Part shown: positions 29,699 to 42,239 of the stretch, piece by piece
Numbering within the stretch: position 1 is the stretch's first letter
Layout of the letters: every line of letters begins with the position of its first letter
Origin: Physcomitrium patens
Taxonomy: Eukaryota; Streptophyta; Bryopsida; Funariales; Funariaceae
Assembly (NCBI RefSeq): GCF_000002425.4
Contig: NC_037265.1
Location: 17,132,771-17,196,770 of the forward strand
DNA length: 64,000 nucleotides
Reading direction: 5' to 3'
Notes under the pieces: generated by a model
What the model saw: only the letters and a program-made list of their open reading frames with translations
Databases searched by the model: none
Told to the model about the DNA's origin: nothing
Position numbers and translations under genes: made by a program

Positions 29699-30900
29699 AG
29701 CCACCTAGTGATGCGGTTTAAGTGGCCAACCTGAGGACGAGGAATCGAAGTAAGGAAAAGCACAGTCTGCTCATGGCATGGGCAGCGCCCGCTTCACTAC
29801 CGAGATAATTAAGAAAACCCTAAGAAAATAACGAAACAGGTTCACTTCACACTGCGATAAAATTGAAAATCCAAAATGATTCTCATAGACAGAGAAGATC
29901 GACTGCTTCTTTTTTTTAACTTTCAACCTAAAAATCTGTGAAACATTCCCCAACACAGGATAAAAAATGGAAAAGCGCAAAGTTGAGCACATCGAGAAGA
30001 AGAAGCAGGTGAGATAAGGAAGAAGAATTTCAACAGAAAAAGAGGGGAAGAAAAAACTAAACAAAACAAATACCGAACCAAAACGCGAAGGTAAATCCGC
30101 TTGGGTTGCGCAATAGAGGTGGAAGGAAGGAGAGGAAGAGGGCATGATAGATCGAACAATGCAGATGAGAGAGAGAGAGCGAGAGAGAGAAAGAGGAGTA
30201 GGGAGGGAACGATAGAGCGATGCACCTGGATGGTAGAAGGGAGAGGGATGGAGTGCCACCTCACACATCCCAATGCAATGCAAGGGGGAGGAGTGCGAGT
30301 AGGAGGAGCAGCAGCAGCAGCGGGGCTTAGCGACACTTGGAGAAGGAACAATCAGAAATTGCAAGAACGCGAGAGAGGGAGAGGGAGAGGGAGGGAGAGA
30401 GAGAGAGGGGGCGAGTATCCGTGGTGGACGAGCATGAGCATGTAGATACTTATGTAGGTAGGAAGCTATGCAGTACATGAGAGAGGGAGACTGCGAGGGA
30501 GAGCACAAGGGGAAGAGAAATACACTACTACTTCTCGCTCTCTCTCTCTCTCTCCCTCTCCCTCTCGGTCTGTTTGTCTGTGCCTGTCTGTGCCTGTCTG
30601 TAAGGGAGAGTGAGAGAGCGAGCCAGAGATGGGTCACAAGGCGGAGAAGCCGCAACCCGGCCTGGAGGATGGTTGGGGTGTGATAGAAGCACAATTATTC
30701 CCCTCTCACAGAATAGTCCTACTCGTCAGGCTTCTTCTTCTTCTTCTGCTGTACACACGGTCTCCGTTTGTACTCTTGTACGTACACAGAAAGGAAATGG
30801 ACTTGGAGAGGGAATGGACTGGGGCTCTCACTTCGCCCAATCTGAGTTTGCATTTGACTGTGGGATTCGAATCCTTGTCAGTGTGTCCGTGTGCATGTAT
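29699..30900 (-). promoter_or_regulatory. Upstream region of EH/Pan1 with purine/pyrimidine microsatellites
   Basis: Upstream of the EH start codon lies GC-richer DNA with long GA tracts (30160-30200, 30365-30410) and a CT tract (30538-30562). Such GAGA/CT-rich blocks also precede the other genes here, so this is probably core promoter and 5' UTR. A long minus-strand open frame across it (about 29771-30694) is low-complexity and not credible as protein. Confidence 0.45.
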
Positions 30901-30907
30901 GTTTGTG

Positions 30908-31003
30908 TTTGTGTATTGATTTATGCCTGTATGTATGTGTTTTTGTATTGATTTATGCCTGTATGTATGTGTTTTTGTATTGATTTATGCCTGTATGTAT
31001 GTG
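30908..31003. repeat. 32-bp tandem repeat, three copies
   Basis: Three consecutive 32-bp units (30908-30939, 30940-30971, 30972-31003) built on TGTATTGATTTATGCCTGTA. Copies 2 and 3 are identical and copy 1 differs near its start. It is a local minisatellite with no coding sense. Confidence 0.9.
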
Positions 31004-31854
31004 TGTAATATTGTATATGTATATATATGTGTACAGATTATTGCCTCCCCACGTCCATTCCGGGTCTTGTGAACTCAAGGGACGTGGCATGCGTTGGAGG
31101 TGGAAATACGAACAAGGCATGCTTTGTTTCACGAGAGACCATGCCTGCTCAGGGATCCCTTCACAGCCCTAAAGGTCTTGGTGTTGGACCCATTTGAAAG
31201 GAGCAGCTCGTCCTCCTCCACTCTCACTCATTCAACACTTCTATTCACAAATTGCAATGCTCAATCCTCATGCTCTATTCTGTCCCTCTGCAAAGTAACC
31301 CTGCCACTTCTAATGCATAATTGTTGTGAACTTACAAAGGTACCATGTCAAATTTATATCCCTTCACTATTTTTTTATTTTTTTTTGCTTACTAGATAAT
31401 ATTTGTTAGAATGGAGATTGTTCCTAAGTCAAATACTTATATATTTATCACATAATTAATAATAAAAGAGTGAAATTATATAATTTAAGTGAAGAATTAA
31501 ATGGATAACTTTGGTAGTTGTATCCTCTCTCTTGAACTTGTTTTCCTTCTATAATGCCATTTTTATGAATTTTCAAAGAATTTATTTTCTTCAAAGAATT
31601 GATTTGATTCGTAACATCTTTCACTCAATTGCAACACTCTATGCTATTGATATAACCAAACTAACTAAGTCATCATACTATTGCTTTGTCATTGTTATAG
31701 GACAACATTGTAAAATGCAAGGACTTTCTTTACATAGTAAAAAATTTAGCTTCTTCTTATTTGTTATATTTAACTTTGTCTTTCTTTTCTTTTCTTTTCT
31801 TTTTTATATATATATTTTTAATCTTTTACTATTGCCACACTGAAGTTGTTTTTA
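31004..31854. other. Flank between the EH/Pan1 upstream region and the retroelement nest
   Basis: Composition falls from gene-like to AT-rich at about 31370, which marks the border of the retroelement block. No gene is recognised. Part of the right half may be the decayed left side of element D. Confidence 0.4.
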
Positions 31855-33075
31855 CTCAAAAAAATAATGAAGGCAAGTAATTTGTAATGACTTATGCCAA
31901 CAAAGCAAATAACAATACCAAAGTTCAGTATACTTCATATGAAGGAGAATGTTTAGTTGTAATTTGGATAATTATAAACTTTCAATGTTATTTGTATAGT
32001 AGTCAATTTTTCTTAGTAATGAATATCAACTACTTAAATATGTTATAGAATCTAAGAAACTAGTTGAAAAACTTACAAGGTGAACCTTGATATTACAAAA
32101 GTATGACTTCAAGATTGTGCACATCATAAAATTAGTAAATATTACTATTAATAGATTAAATAGAAATCTATATTTGAGCTAAAAAGATTCTTTATAAGCA
32201 AAGTAGCATATTAGAGAGGTTAATGAAGAAATGCCTAAATATCATGTTTTGTTGTGCTTAAGTTTATTGATAATGAATAGAAACTCATCAAAAGGTGTTT
32301 CTATTTAATAGTACGAAGAAAAGAATCATAGGCACCAAAGATGTTTTTTAAAATAGACTAGTTCTAAATTACTTAACGAAGAGAGAATTACTACTTAATA
32401 TAATTTCTAAAGATAGAAATAAGATCTTACAATGAATCAAATGGATTGAATGAAAGAAGGTTCATTTATTGAAGAAGATGTTAGATAGAAGAAAACATGT
32501 GGTATCAAGGCTATGAGAACTTGAATAGATAGTGCTTCATATTAATGAAGAGTTGAAATATTTTAGAGTAAAGAGAACTTATATTCTTCTACAAAGTTGA
32601 TATTCTCGGATTGCTATACAAAAAAATTTAAAAAATAAAAAAATGACATGTTTTTAAATACCAAGTGTCTAACAAGGTCTATATTTCATTAAATGCACCA
32701 AAATCTATTTTACGACCTTTGCATATTATAAGCTTTAGATATCAATAGAATTTGGATTTTGCATAGTCATTACCTATCATTAAAAAGTATAATAAATACG
32801 TATTGATGATGATTAAATACTTCATTAAATGGATAAGTTTTCTTATATTTTTTGATAAGTTTAATGAAGAAAAGACTTATGCTTTCTTTAATTAGGTTCT
32901 AAGTTGCTTTGAAGCAACAATTGAGGTGTCAATTGAGTAAGATAGAAAATTTTTAGATGAGTTTCTTACTTTATTGCAATAAATATATATTAATCACAAG
33001 ACTATATTGCAAGATCATTCTAAAATAGATGGTTTGACAAAACATATAGTGCAAACCATCAAGAGGGCTCTATCA
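31855..33075 (+). mobile_element. Element D, left part: Ty3/gypsy RNase H and integrase fossil
   Basis: Plus-strand remains of a Ty3/gypsy pol. An RNase H segment at about 31870-32160 has the pattern TSYEGECLVVIW and a following YDFKI-like string. An integrase segment at about 32450-33070 ends in a QTIKRAL motif. The element is cut at 33075 by the LTR of element C and resumes near 55390. It is the outermost and so oldest layer of the nest. It is broken, with many breaks; its own LTRs were not identified. Confidence 0.65.
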
Positions 33076-33591
33076 TGGACATACATATTTATTATGATAT
33101 TTATCTATATGATTAAGTAGAAATAAATAAAAGTAGATTTATTTCATAATATTTTCTAGAGAAATTGTTTAAAAGCTTCATAGACACTGCTTTGACTTTA
33201 TATGTGTTTGTAGTTGATTGATAGGATAGAAACTTGGTCAATAAGTTAATCATGTGCTGATAGCTTGCAAAACAAGCTAACTATATCACGTACATATAGA
33301 AAACTTGCCTTGCCAATTAAGATATATGTTTTGCAAAGTCAACATGTTTTAGAGATCTTATAAGATATCACCATATAGCTCTTAGTTAAGAGTATATATG
33401 GAGGCAAGAATGAAGCCTTCTTCCTTTTTGTCAATGCCTTTATAGTCTTTAGTCTTATTTTATTTTATTTTATTTTTTGGCAATAGCCATTCTAGTTTAA
33501 TATTATATCATCTTTGAGTGACTTTTTAATTCTTTTAAGTGACATAAAAGTGTATTGAGGATTTCTTTCTTTGAGCTTCATATCTTTGATA
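33076..33591 (+). repeat. Left LTR of element C
   Basis: It matches a second copy at 44456-45015 (a solo LTR) over its whole length, and a part-copy at about 54884-55098. Shared blocks include AAAGTCAACA, CCATATAGCTC-like and GAGTATATATGGAG-like strings (a likely TATA region) and GGCAATAGCCATTC. It begins with TG and ends near TTGATA; the solo copy ends TTGACA. The five bases before it (TATCA) are the candidate target duplication, but no matching copy was found at the right end. Confidence 0.72.
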
Positions 33592-33809
33592 GTTTGACGA
33601 GAGTATTAATGTTTTATTTTTGTCTTATTTTGAAAGTGAGTAGATTATTCAACTTCTATTATTATATTTTGAAGGTTACAAAGTATCCATCTTTACAAAA
33701 ACTATTTAGTTTTCTAATATTGATTTTTTTTTCCTTAAAAAAAGTATATTATCTCTCTTTGTAGAAATTTTCATTTGATATTAGAAGTTACAAATTATCC
33801 TTCTCTAAT

Positions 33810-34184
33810 TTGACTTGGGGATTTGTTAAGTTGTTTGAAATGGAAAGAAAAATCATGGATTCTATACTTTATAGAAGTGAGAATAGATTTACAACTATTG
33901 CAAATCTTTACAAATTTGTCAATACTCTTAGAGTAGAAATTTCACACATCATTAGTGCCAACCACAAAAACTTCAATCCTATGTCTATGGAAGAAGTTAA
34001 AAGCCTATGACAAGAAATTGTAGAATTGAAGAAAACCAATAAATTAACTTTACAACCAAATCTAAGAAGTTTTGCTTCTACAAGTACGATGGAAATACAA
34101 ATTAGTATGCCGAATAAGTTTGATAGAACGAGATCAAAATTTTGAGGATTTTTCAACAAGTCAAGTTCTATTTAAGGTAGCATC
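33810..34184 (+). pseudogene. gag start of element C
   Basis: An open stretch leads into a gag motif resembling the one in element B (MPNKFDRTRSKF compared with LPNKFDGTRSKFQGF), followed directly by the LTR of element A. The similarity shows that C and B belong to related chromovirus families. Part of a broken element. Confidence 0.62.
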
Positions 34185-34434
34185 TGAAACAAGACTAGAT
34201 TCTCGAAGGTCTAAAATCTTATCAATTTCATAACAATAAAGATCTTGACACAACGTAAGCTCAAGTACATGAAAACAAAACTGAAAGTAAATAAACAAAA
34301 TGAAACATAAAAGATAAGACTGAGTAAATAAGAATAGAACCAAACAAAATATAACAAGAAAAATCAACCAAAATTAACTAAAAAAAAGAGTCTAAAGCCA
34401 TATCTGACCAAATGCCTAAATGACCTCAATCAAT
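34185..34434 (-). repeat. LTR of element A, first segment (continues after element B)
   Basis: It aligns with 48985 onward: both start TGAAA and share TAAAATCTTATCAATTTCAT and, further on, AATAGAACCAAA and AAAAGTCTAAA blocks. The alignment continues at 41757 with CTATTTATACTTT, which shows that element B split this LTR. Confidence 0.72.
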
Positions 34435-34763
34435 TATCAAGGACATACACTAGAAAGTTGTAGAAGATTCTAGAAGGTTCTAGAGAAGCTTTGTAGTTTA
34501 TAGAAGCTACTTGAGAAGTTTTCAAGCTCGTAGAAGCAACTTGAGAAGCTTCCTAACTCGTAGAAGCTGCTTGAGAAGTTTCCTAATTTGTAGTATATAT
34601 AAGAGCTGAGACTGAGAGGATCCTCAATCTTGACAACACACCTCTTGGAGCTCTAGCTTATCTCTCTAGTATTGTTCTTGTACTCAACTGATTAATCTAG
34701 TCCTTGCCAATTCTTCTTTAGTTTCTTGTTTAGATTTCCAATCAGTATTCTAAATTTGTGACA
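34435..34763 (+). repeat. 5' LTR of element B
   Basis: 329 bp, about 90% identical to 41423-41751. It contains tandem-like GTAGAAGCTNCTTGAGAAG blocks and a TATATATAAGAGC promoter-like box, and ends TGTGACA. Confidence 0.88.
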
Positions 34764-35785
34764 ATTTATCGGGACTACACTCATCTTTCATATCAAAGCT
34801 AGTTCTTACTTGTTAAAGTATAGATTATCCCTTTGCTTGAAGGTGCTGGCATTTTAGAAGTTGTAGATTATCCTCTTCTAAACTGATATTTCTTCTATTA
34901 TAATATTGGAGTCTTATCTTTCTTGGAGAGAAAGGATTATCCCTCTTCTTGAAGGTTTTAAGGCATTTTAGAGGTTTCTGGAGTAAGCTCTTCTAAACCA
35001 ATACTGCCTTCTTGTAGAGTCATTTCTTTTCTTCTCTTAGAATAGCCGGAGGTCAAGGTATTAGTATGGCTCAAAGTTCGGAGTCCAAGTTGGACACCAT
35101 TATGAATGCTCTTGCTACGTTATCATAGAGAACTATAGAGATTGAAGGAATAATTACAAAACTTCATAATGATGGAGCATTCGGGATGGTATAATCGAGG
35201 ATTCACCAGCCTCAAGCTTCAGCACCAAGAGAAGTAGCTTTGCCTCTAGTTTAACAAGGATCGTTGGTCTTACAACGAAAGAAGCCCCGAATTAGCCTTC
35301 CAAATAAGTTTGATGGTACGCGTTCCAAGTTTCAAGGTTTTGTCAATCAAATTAGATTGATAACAGCTTTAAAGCCCGAACGTTATTCGATGGAGGAGTC
35401 ACATGTTGGACTAGTTGGAACTTTGTTCACGGGACAAGCTCTATCATGGTTTGTTTCTTTATTTGAGAAAAGATCATCAATTTTGAACAACTTCAAAACT
35501 TTTTTGGAGATGTTTGCGGAAGCATTTGGCAAACATGACAAGGCACGATGGGCTACAACAAAGATCTGGTCGCTACAACAAGGGGCACGCTCTGCGTTAG
35601 TCTACACATCAGATTTCATACAATTAGCATGCGACATTAATTGGGACGAAGAAGCATTGATGAGTCAATTTTATTGGAACTTGAGAGACGACGTGAAGGA
35701 TTTGTTATTATCTCTTTCCGATCCACGAATGCTCAACGAAGCTATTAGCCAAGTTGTGAAGTGCGATAATCATTGTTGCGATCTA

Positions 35786-37040
35786 ATACGACTATATAAT
35801 AAAATTATAATCAAAATTGAATTTCTAATTAATATTTAATTATCTTAGTTTAATTATAATTTGAAGTATCTATACATGGCTTTTAAAAAAGCCTCTTAGG
35901 TTATTTTCTTATCTTAATAATTAGTAGATTGAAGGTTAGTTAATAATTTTTCCTTTTAGGTTGTAGAGACTCTTCTAATACCTTAGAAAGACCTTAAATT
36001 GATAAAATCAGGTTAAAAGAGGTAAATAATTAGTATAGTTGGTACTAAGATTAAGTTGAGAGTAGGGTTGGGCTAAAAAATCCTTAGGATAGGATAGATT
36101 GATATCCGAGGGTCGACCATTTGTGAGACAGGGTTGAAATCTAACCTCTGGCCACTAAAACGATGGCCTAGGGCAAAATAGGGTTTTCATTCGAAGATCG
36201 GAGGTTAGAATTTGAGAGCTAGCTTGAAGTTCTTTCTAAAGACATAAGAATTATTTTAAGAAGGTTTTGGAGGACTTATCAATTATTATTCAAAGTCAAG
36301 GTTTGTATCAGTGATTTGGATTTTATATAATATAATTAGAGCTAACAATTTTGGCTAGTTCATGCAATTGGCATGACATCTACAATTGAAAATTTGATAT
36401 TGTTTGGATTATTGGGCGTGCTCAAAATTTTGTGATAATCTAATAGCGTGGTTTAGAGATATCTAGTTTTTAGCATAAGAGGATTTTAGAAGATGGTAGT
36501 TTGAGGTTGGATAGGATTTCTATGATATCTGAAGATCTATCAGTCGGATCAAGGTGAAAATTGGCATGGTATTGGAAGACTTAAAGATCAAGCTACACAC
36601 CAATTTTAAAATAAAGTTAATGGATGAAGAAGGAGAAATCATTGCTGAAATTTCTGCTTCACTTTTCAAGTTGGCGGTTGAATGACATTGGTGCAATTTT
36701 TGGTGGTTTTCTCACAATCTGTAAGTTGGATTGCACTAAAAATTCTTGAGCATTTAGAAGACTTGCATTGATAACTGCATGCAAATTTTCACATCAAGTA
36801 GACAGTCGGATTAGATGTTATAGCTTGTTAAAGCTCATTGATGAAGATTGGAATTTATAAGAAAAATATAAATTGCTTAAATATGAAAGTAACAAAGTAA
36901 TTGGGATTTATATATGGTTAAGACTATTAGGAAGAGTGTTTTAAGCACTTTTGATTTGAAATTTAGATTATATTCTTCTCCAATGGGTGAAACCTAGTAG
37001 GGTTTTTTGGCTACTTATGAAACATAATTTCACCTTTCAC
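35786..37040. other. Non-coding insert inside gag of element B
   Basis: The gag match stops near 35785 and resumes near 37040 upstream of the zinc knuckle. The 1.25 kb between is unrelated to gag, has no open frame of note and shows no TIR or LTR that I can pair. Two loosely similar stretches (near 36540-36600 and 36720-36830) share TCGGAT and TAGAAGACTT-like words. Identity unknown. Confidence 0.5.
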
Positions 37041-40000
37041 AACTAAGTGCCCAGTACATTCCTAAGCAAAACAACATGTAATATGACACCGCCCGTTCCA
37101 ATGATACCAAGACCAACGCTCAAGACAACATACAACTCACCACGCTCCAATTACGTCAGTAAGTAGCCTGAATTCACATTCAGAGGTGGAAGACATGCAA
37201 ATTGATGCGGTACGTGTCAAATCTCTAATTCTAAAAGAAAAAAAGTGGCATATGGAAGAAGGATTATGCTTGTATTGTCGTGAAGAAGGCCATAGAGCTA
37301 GAAACTGCCCCAAGAAGTAAAATGGACACATTGTCAAGACCAAAGGTATGTTTGTTCAGGAAAACAAAGATGTCCAACCACAATAGGGACCGTGCGGTTG
37401 GACAATTCAATACCTTAACAACAATCAGGTTCTTTTTGCTCAGCCTATCCATTGCTTTATAATTCCTTTACATTTTAGCCCTCAAAAATTAAAAACCTTA
37501 ACGTTATTAAATTCAGGAGCATTTGCTTATTTTTTAGACAAAGAATTTGCTAAGCATCACGAGATTCTTCTAGTACAAAAATCTAAATCCGTTCACATAA
37601 AAGTAATAAATGGACGACCTTTATTGTCTGGTAGTATTATCCATGAATCAGAACCTATAGAGGTGATGTTTAAAGACCATAGTAGTTATATTATTTTTAA
37701 TATTATTAAAACTCCATCAAATCTTGTTATTCTTGGTCTTTCTTGATTAGAAATGCATAACCCATTCATAGATTGGAGGTTATGAAGGATGACATTTCCT
37801 ATAGAACATTCTGAGAGTAAGCCTATTTGAAGATTCCAAATTAAAAAAATCCTTATTTATTGGAGCAAGAGCGTTTGTAACATCATCCAAAGAAGGCACA
37901 CCGTTTGTCATTTATGTGACTCTAACTAGAGGAGAAAAGATTTCAACAACAAATATATTGGAGCAATATAAAGATTTTGAAGACGTGTTTCAAAAGAAGA
38001 ATGTCGACATGCTACCGGAGCATCGACCATACGATTGTGCCATAGACTTATAGGAAGGAGCACAACCACCTTTTGGCCCAATCTATAATTTTTTGCAGAT
38101 GGAGTTAGCGGAATTGCAGAAGTACATTGACGAGAATCTAGCCAAGAACTTCATTTGTCATTAGAAGTCGCGAGTTGGGGCACCTATCTTATTTGTGGAG
38201 AAGAAAGATGGCTTGCTGTGGATGTGCATGAATTATCAAGGTCTCAATAAGGTGACAAAGAAGAATTGTTATTCATTACTCTTGATATCAGGTCTTCTAG
38301 AGCAACTTGGGTGTGCAAGGATCTTTACAAAGATTGATCTAAGGAGAGCTTATAATCTTATGCGAATCAAAGAAGGAGATGAATGGAAGACAACTTTTTG
38401 TACAAGGTATGGCCATTTTGAATATAATGTCATGCCTTTCGGTCTTACCAATGCTTTGGCGGTCTTTCAACATATGATGAATGACATCTTTTGGGAGCAC
38501 CTTGATAATTTTGTTGTCATCTATCTAGATGATATTTTGATATTTTTCAAAAACATAGAAGAGCATGAAATACGTTCATTTGGTCCTTGAAAAATTCTAC
38601 AAGCAAGGACTTTATGCCAAATTGGAGAAGTATTTATTTAACCAAACTAAGATGGAATTATTAGGATTCATTGCAACTACGGAAGGCTTGAAGATGGACC
38701 CTAAGAAGGTGGAAGCAATCGTATCATAGGAAGTTCTAAAGACGATTAGAAATGTATAATGCTTTCTTAGCTTTGATAACTTCTATCGAAGCTTCATCAA
38801 AAATTATTCTCAAGTTGATGCTCCGCTTACTCAATTGACATATAAAGATAAGCTTGAATGGAGACCTTTAGCAGAAAAAGTATTTCAAGATCTCGAGACG
38901 GCATTTACTATGGCTCCAATCTTACTACATCCAGACTTTGTAAAGGCCTTCTATTTGGAGACCGATGCTTCAGATTTTACTATGAAAGCTGTACTTTCAC
39001 AGATAGGTGTAGACAAGAAGCTTCATCTAATTGCGTTCTACTCTCGAAAGTTTTCTATTATCGAGATCAAATATGAGATCTACGGTAAAAAAATTCTTAT
39101 CATAGTGAATTCTTTCCAAGAGTGGCGTTACTTTTTCAGAGGAGCTGCTCATCTAGTGACCGTATACACGGATCACAAGAATTTAGAGTACTTCATGTCG
39201 GCTCAAGTTCTGAATTATCGTCAAGCTTGATGGAATATGTTGCTATTCAGGTTTGACTTTGTTATTACTTATTGACCTAGGAAGCAATAAAGATTATCCG
39301 ATGCATTATCAAAGAGATTGTATCTAGCGCTAAAGACTGGATAAGCAGCATTTGATCAACAGTGTACAACATTATTGAAGTCGAAACAATTCACGCTTTG
39401 CTCTACTATAAAGCCAATTGATGTTGATTTCCTCAACGAGGTACAGAGTGCGACTATTGGAGATTTTGTAGCCCTCGATATCATGCAATGTGTCAACAAT
39501 AACAAGTTCAAAGTTGAAGGAGATCTTTTATACTTTGAGTGATTGTATATTCCAAAGGGATCAACACGACTCCGAGTTCTCCAATCTCGACATGACTTTT
39601 TAGCTATGGAACATTTTGGATTCAATAAGACCTTGGAACTTATTTCCCGAGATTTTTGGTGACCCCAAATGTAGAAGGATGTCAAGGATTTTATCTTCTC
39701 TTATGATATTTGTTTAAGATCCAAGAACCCTCGACATCGTCCTTATGGTCTTCTTCAGCCATTACCTATTTCACGTCGACCATGGTCTTCAGTTTCCGTA
39801 GACTTCATTATGGACCTGCCGCCATCAAATTCATTTGACAACATCTTTGTTGTGGTAGATCGGTTTACAAAGATGGCACACTTTGTCCCTTGCAAGGAAA
39901 CATTGTCAAGCAAAGACATAGCAAGACTCTTCCTTGATAGTGTGTATCGATATCATGATTTATCAAATGATATCGTGTCGGATTGAGGAACCCAATTTGT

Positions 40001-41129
40001 ATCAAAGTTTTGGAGTTCTCTCTTTAAGATATTGAAGATAGATATGAAGCTTTCTTTGGCTTTTCATCCTCAAACTGACGACCAAATAGAATAGGTGAAT
40101 CAAAATTTGGAATAGTATTTATGATGCAGTATCAACTATCAACAAGATGATTAGACTGCATATCTATCATTAGCTAAGTTTGCATATAACAACACCCTTC
40201 ATGCCTCAACTCAACAAACACCATTCTTTTGCAATTATGGGTATCATCCAAAGCTTGATTTGTTAAGTCCATTAACTAGTAACAACCCAGCAGTTAAAGG
40301 ATTTGTGAAACAACTATCGGAGCTTCAAACCACGTTGAAGCTTCAATTGTAAACTGCCTAAGAAGCTTACAAGGCATCCTTAGACAAATTTCAAAATCAA
40401 ACAGCTACTTTCAAAATTGGAGATAAAGTATAGTTGCTTCGACAGAATATCAAAACCAAGCAGCCATGTAATAAGTTGGACTACCGGAAATGGGGACTAT
40501 TTATCATCCAGAAGCAAATCAATGCAGTGGCATACTCTCTGGGATTACCGGTTGCTATGAAGGTACACCCAATCTTTCATGTTTCTTTTTTGGAGCCTTA
40601 TCAAGAATCATCTTTTCTTGAAAGAGTGCAATGTTTGCCACTTAATATTGAAATTGAGAACCATAAGAAATACAAGGTGGAAACGGTACTAGATTTATAA
40701 TGTAAGTGGGAGATATTGGAGTACCTAGTGCATTGAAGTAGCTATGATATCAATGAGTGCATATAGAAACTAGCAAAAAATCTTATCAATGTGTCACAAA
40801 AGGTACAAGAGTTTCATCAATGCTATTCTCAAAAACCTAAGCCCTTTTGATGAAAGTTTTTCAGTGAAGTCCCTTCTTCTTGAAGCCTTTTAATCCTCGG
40901 CCTTACAAAAAAGAGAGAGAAGGAACCTCTAAAAGACATAGTTAGAGACTATAAATCTATAATCTGAACCCATTCTTCCATGTTTAGTGCTTATTTTTTT
41001 GATCTGATATGGATAGCGAAGAGATAGATACCATACCAATCATGTCCTTTCAATCGAGTATCTCACAAAAATGACCCCGAGATGAAGAACCGCATGTACT
41101 ATGAAGACGACCGAGGATACCTAATAACA

Positions 41130-41360
41130 GGTCGCTTGTGATTGTGTTTGAAGTAGAACTTGCCTATGGTGATCTTCCCGAAGGAGTATTTGTAGGACAT
41201 TTTCACAATGAAGATACGGAAGTTCATGCCTGGTCAAAAATCAAAGGCGTAGGATACTATCGTTGGTTACAAGGACTAATTAACCACTTGTCATGTGAAC
41301 AATAATTGGAGTATATTGTAGATACTAAGCGAAAAATTTTCAACTTCTTACATTGGTAGT
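41130..41360 (+). other. Coding-like segment between pol and 3' LTR of element B
   Basis: Downstream of the chromodomain, one frame reads as protein-like sequence (for example GDLPEGVFVGHFHNEDTEVH) before the polypurine tract. I do not recognise it. It could be an accessory gene relic or chance. Part of a broken element. Confidence 0.35.
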
Positions 41361-41402
41361 GACTTGCAATAGGAGTACTTCTCGGAGACCTCAAAGTTAA
41401 AG

Positions 41403-41420
41403 GAGGGAGGGAGGGGGAGT
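41403..41420 (+). other. Polypurine tract of element B
   Basis: An almost pure A/G run lies immediately before the 3' LTR, in the position required for plus-strand priming of reverse transcription. Confidence 0.75.
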
Positions 41421-41422
41421 GA

Positions 41423-41751
41423 TATCAAGGACATATACTTGGAAGTTGTAGAAGATTCTAGAAGGTTCTAGAGAAGCTTTGTAATTTATAGAAGCTACTT
41501 AAGAAGTTTTCAAGCTCGTAGAAGCTGCTTGAAAAGCTTCCTAACTCTTAGAAGCTGCTTGAGAAACTTCCTAGCTTGTAGTATATATAGGAGCTGAGAT
41601 TGAGGGGATCCTAAGTCTTGAAAACACCCCTCTTAGAGCTCTAGCTCACCTTTCTAGTGTTGTTCTTATACTCATCTGTTTAATCTAGTTCTTGCCAATT
41701 CTTCTTGAGCTTCTTGTTTAGATTTCCAATCAGTATTCTAAATTCATGACA
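41423..41751 (+). repeat. 3' LTR of element B
   Basis: 329 bp, the partner of 34435-34763. It ends ATGACA and is followed by CCAAT, the right-hand target duplication with one change from the left-hand TCAAT. Confidence 0.88.
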
Positions 41752-41756
41752 CCAAT

Positions 41757-42020
41757 TCTATTTATACTTTCTTCAAATATCCTAAAACTTTCTAGAATAT
41801 TTTTAATGGTGGACTTGCCAAAATAACCATCCTTTTAGAAGATTTTAGAGGTAGATTCTACCATGATAATTATCCTAAGTCTTTCTAGAATGTTCTATGG
41901 TGGATCCTATATGAACCACCATCCTAACTTTAATTCTAGAAACTTTCCAAAAATGACTCAAAATACATATTTTTATATATAAATAATATAAATATCCTAT
42001 CTATGCCTTGTTATACCTAA
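41757..42020 (-). repeat. LTR of element A, second segment
   Basis: It continues the LTR alignment broken by element B (CTATTTATACTTT shared with about 49231). Further right it has no partner in the other LTR copy, so its end is uncertain. Recurrent TTTCTAGAA-like words occur within it. Confidence 0.55.
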
Positions 42021-42239
42021 TCTCTCTCCACTAATGTAGAACGTCTTTACTTTGCTCTCAATGGTATTTCCAAATGGTTTCTTAATAATGAGTGAGGTTT
42101 TGTGCACGTTCCTATATTGCATTGTGGATGAAATAACCATTTCAGAGAACTTTGTACTGAAGTTGCAAATGTCTATTGCCATGACAAACGTAGCAATGTT
42201 TCAAAATACTGTCTACTTTATATTCTTGTTGGTCATCAA

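Larger units (their letters stand above)
34435..41751 (+). mobile_element. Element B: Tcn1-like chromodomain Ty3/gypsy retrotransposon fossil
   Basis: Two 329-bp LTRs bound a 7.3-kb plus-strand element, with a 5-bp target duplication TCAAT (left) and CCAAT (right). Parts: gag (about 35250-35785, including RISLPNKFDGTRSKFQGF), a CCHC zinc knuckle CLYCREEGHRARNC (about 37268-37310), protease (about 37480-37790), reverse transcriptase with the YLDDIL motif (38060-38700), RNase H (38850-39240), integrase (39400-40250) and a chromodomain-like end (40640-40830). A purine-rich polypurine tract precedes the right LTR. The LTRs differ at about 33 of 329 sites by hand count, so it is old but the youngest of the nest (several million years at ordinary plant rates). 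Broken, with many breaks and a 1.25-kb non-coding insert. Confidence 0.85.

Noticed and set aside
29771-30694. A 307-codon minus-strand open frame upstream of EH/Pan1
   Set aside because: Composition is almost entirely Ser/Leu/Pro/Arg from CT tracts and it lies in the expected promoter/5' UTR; no domain is visible.
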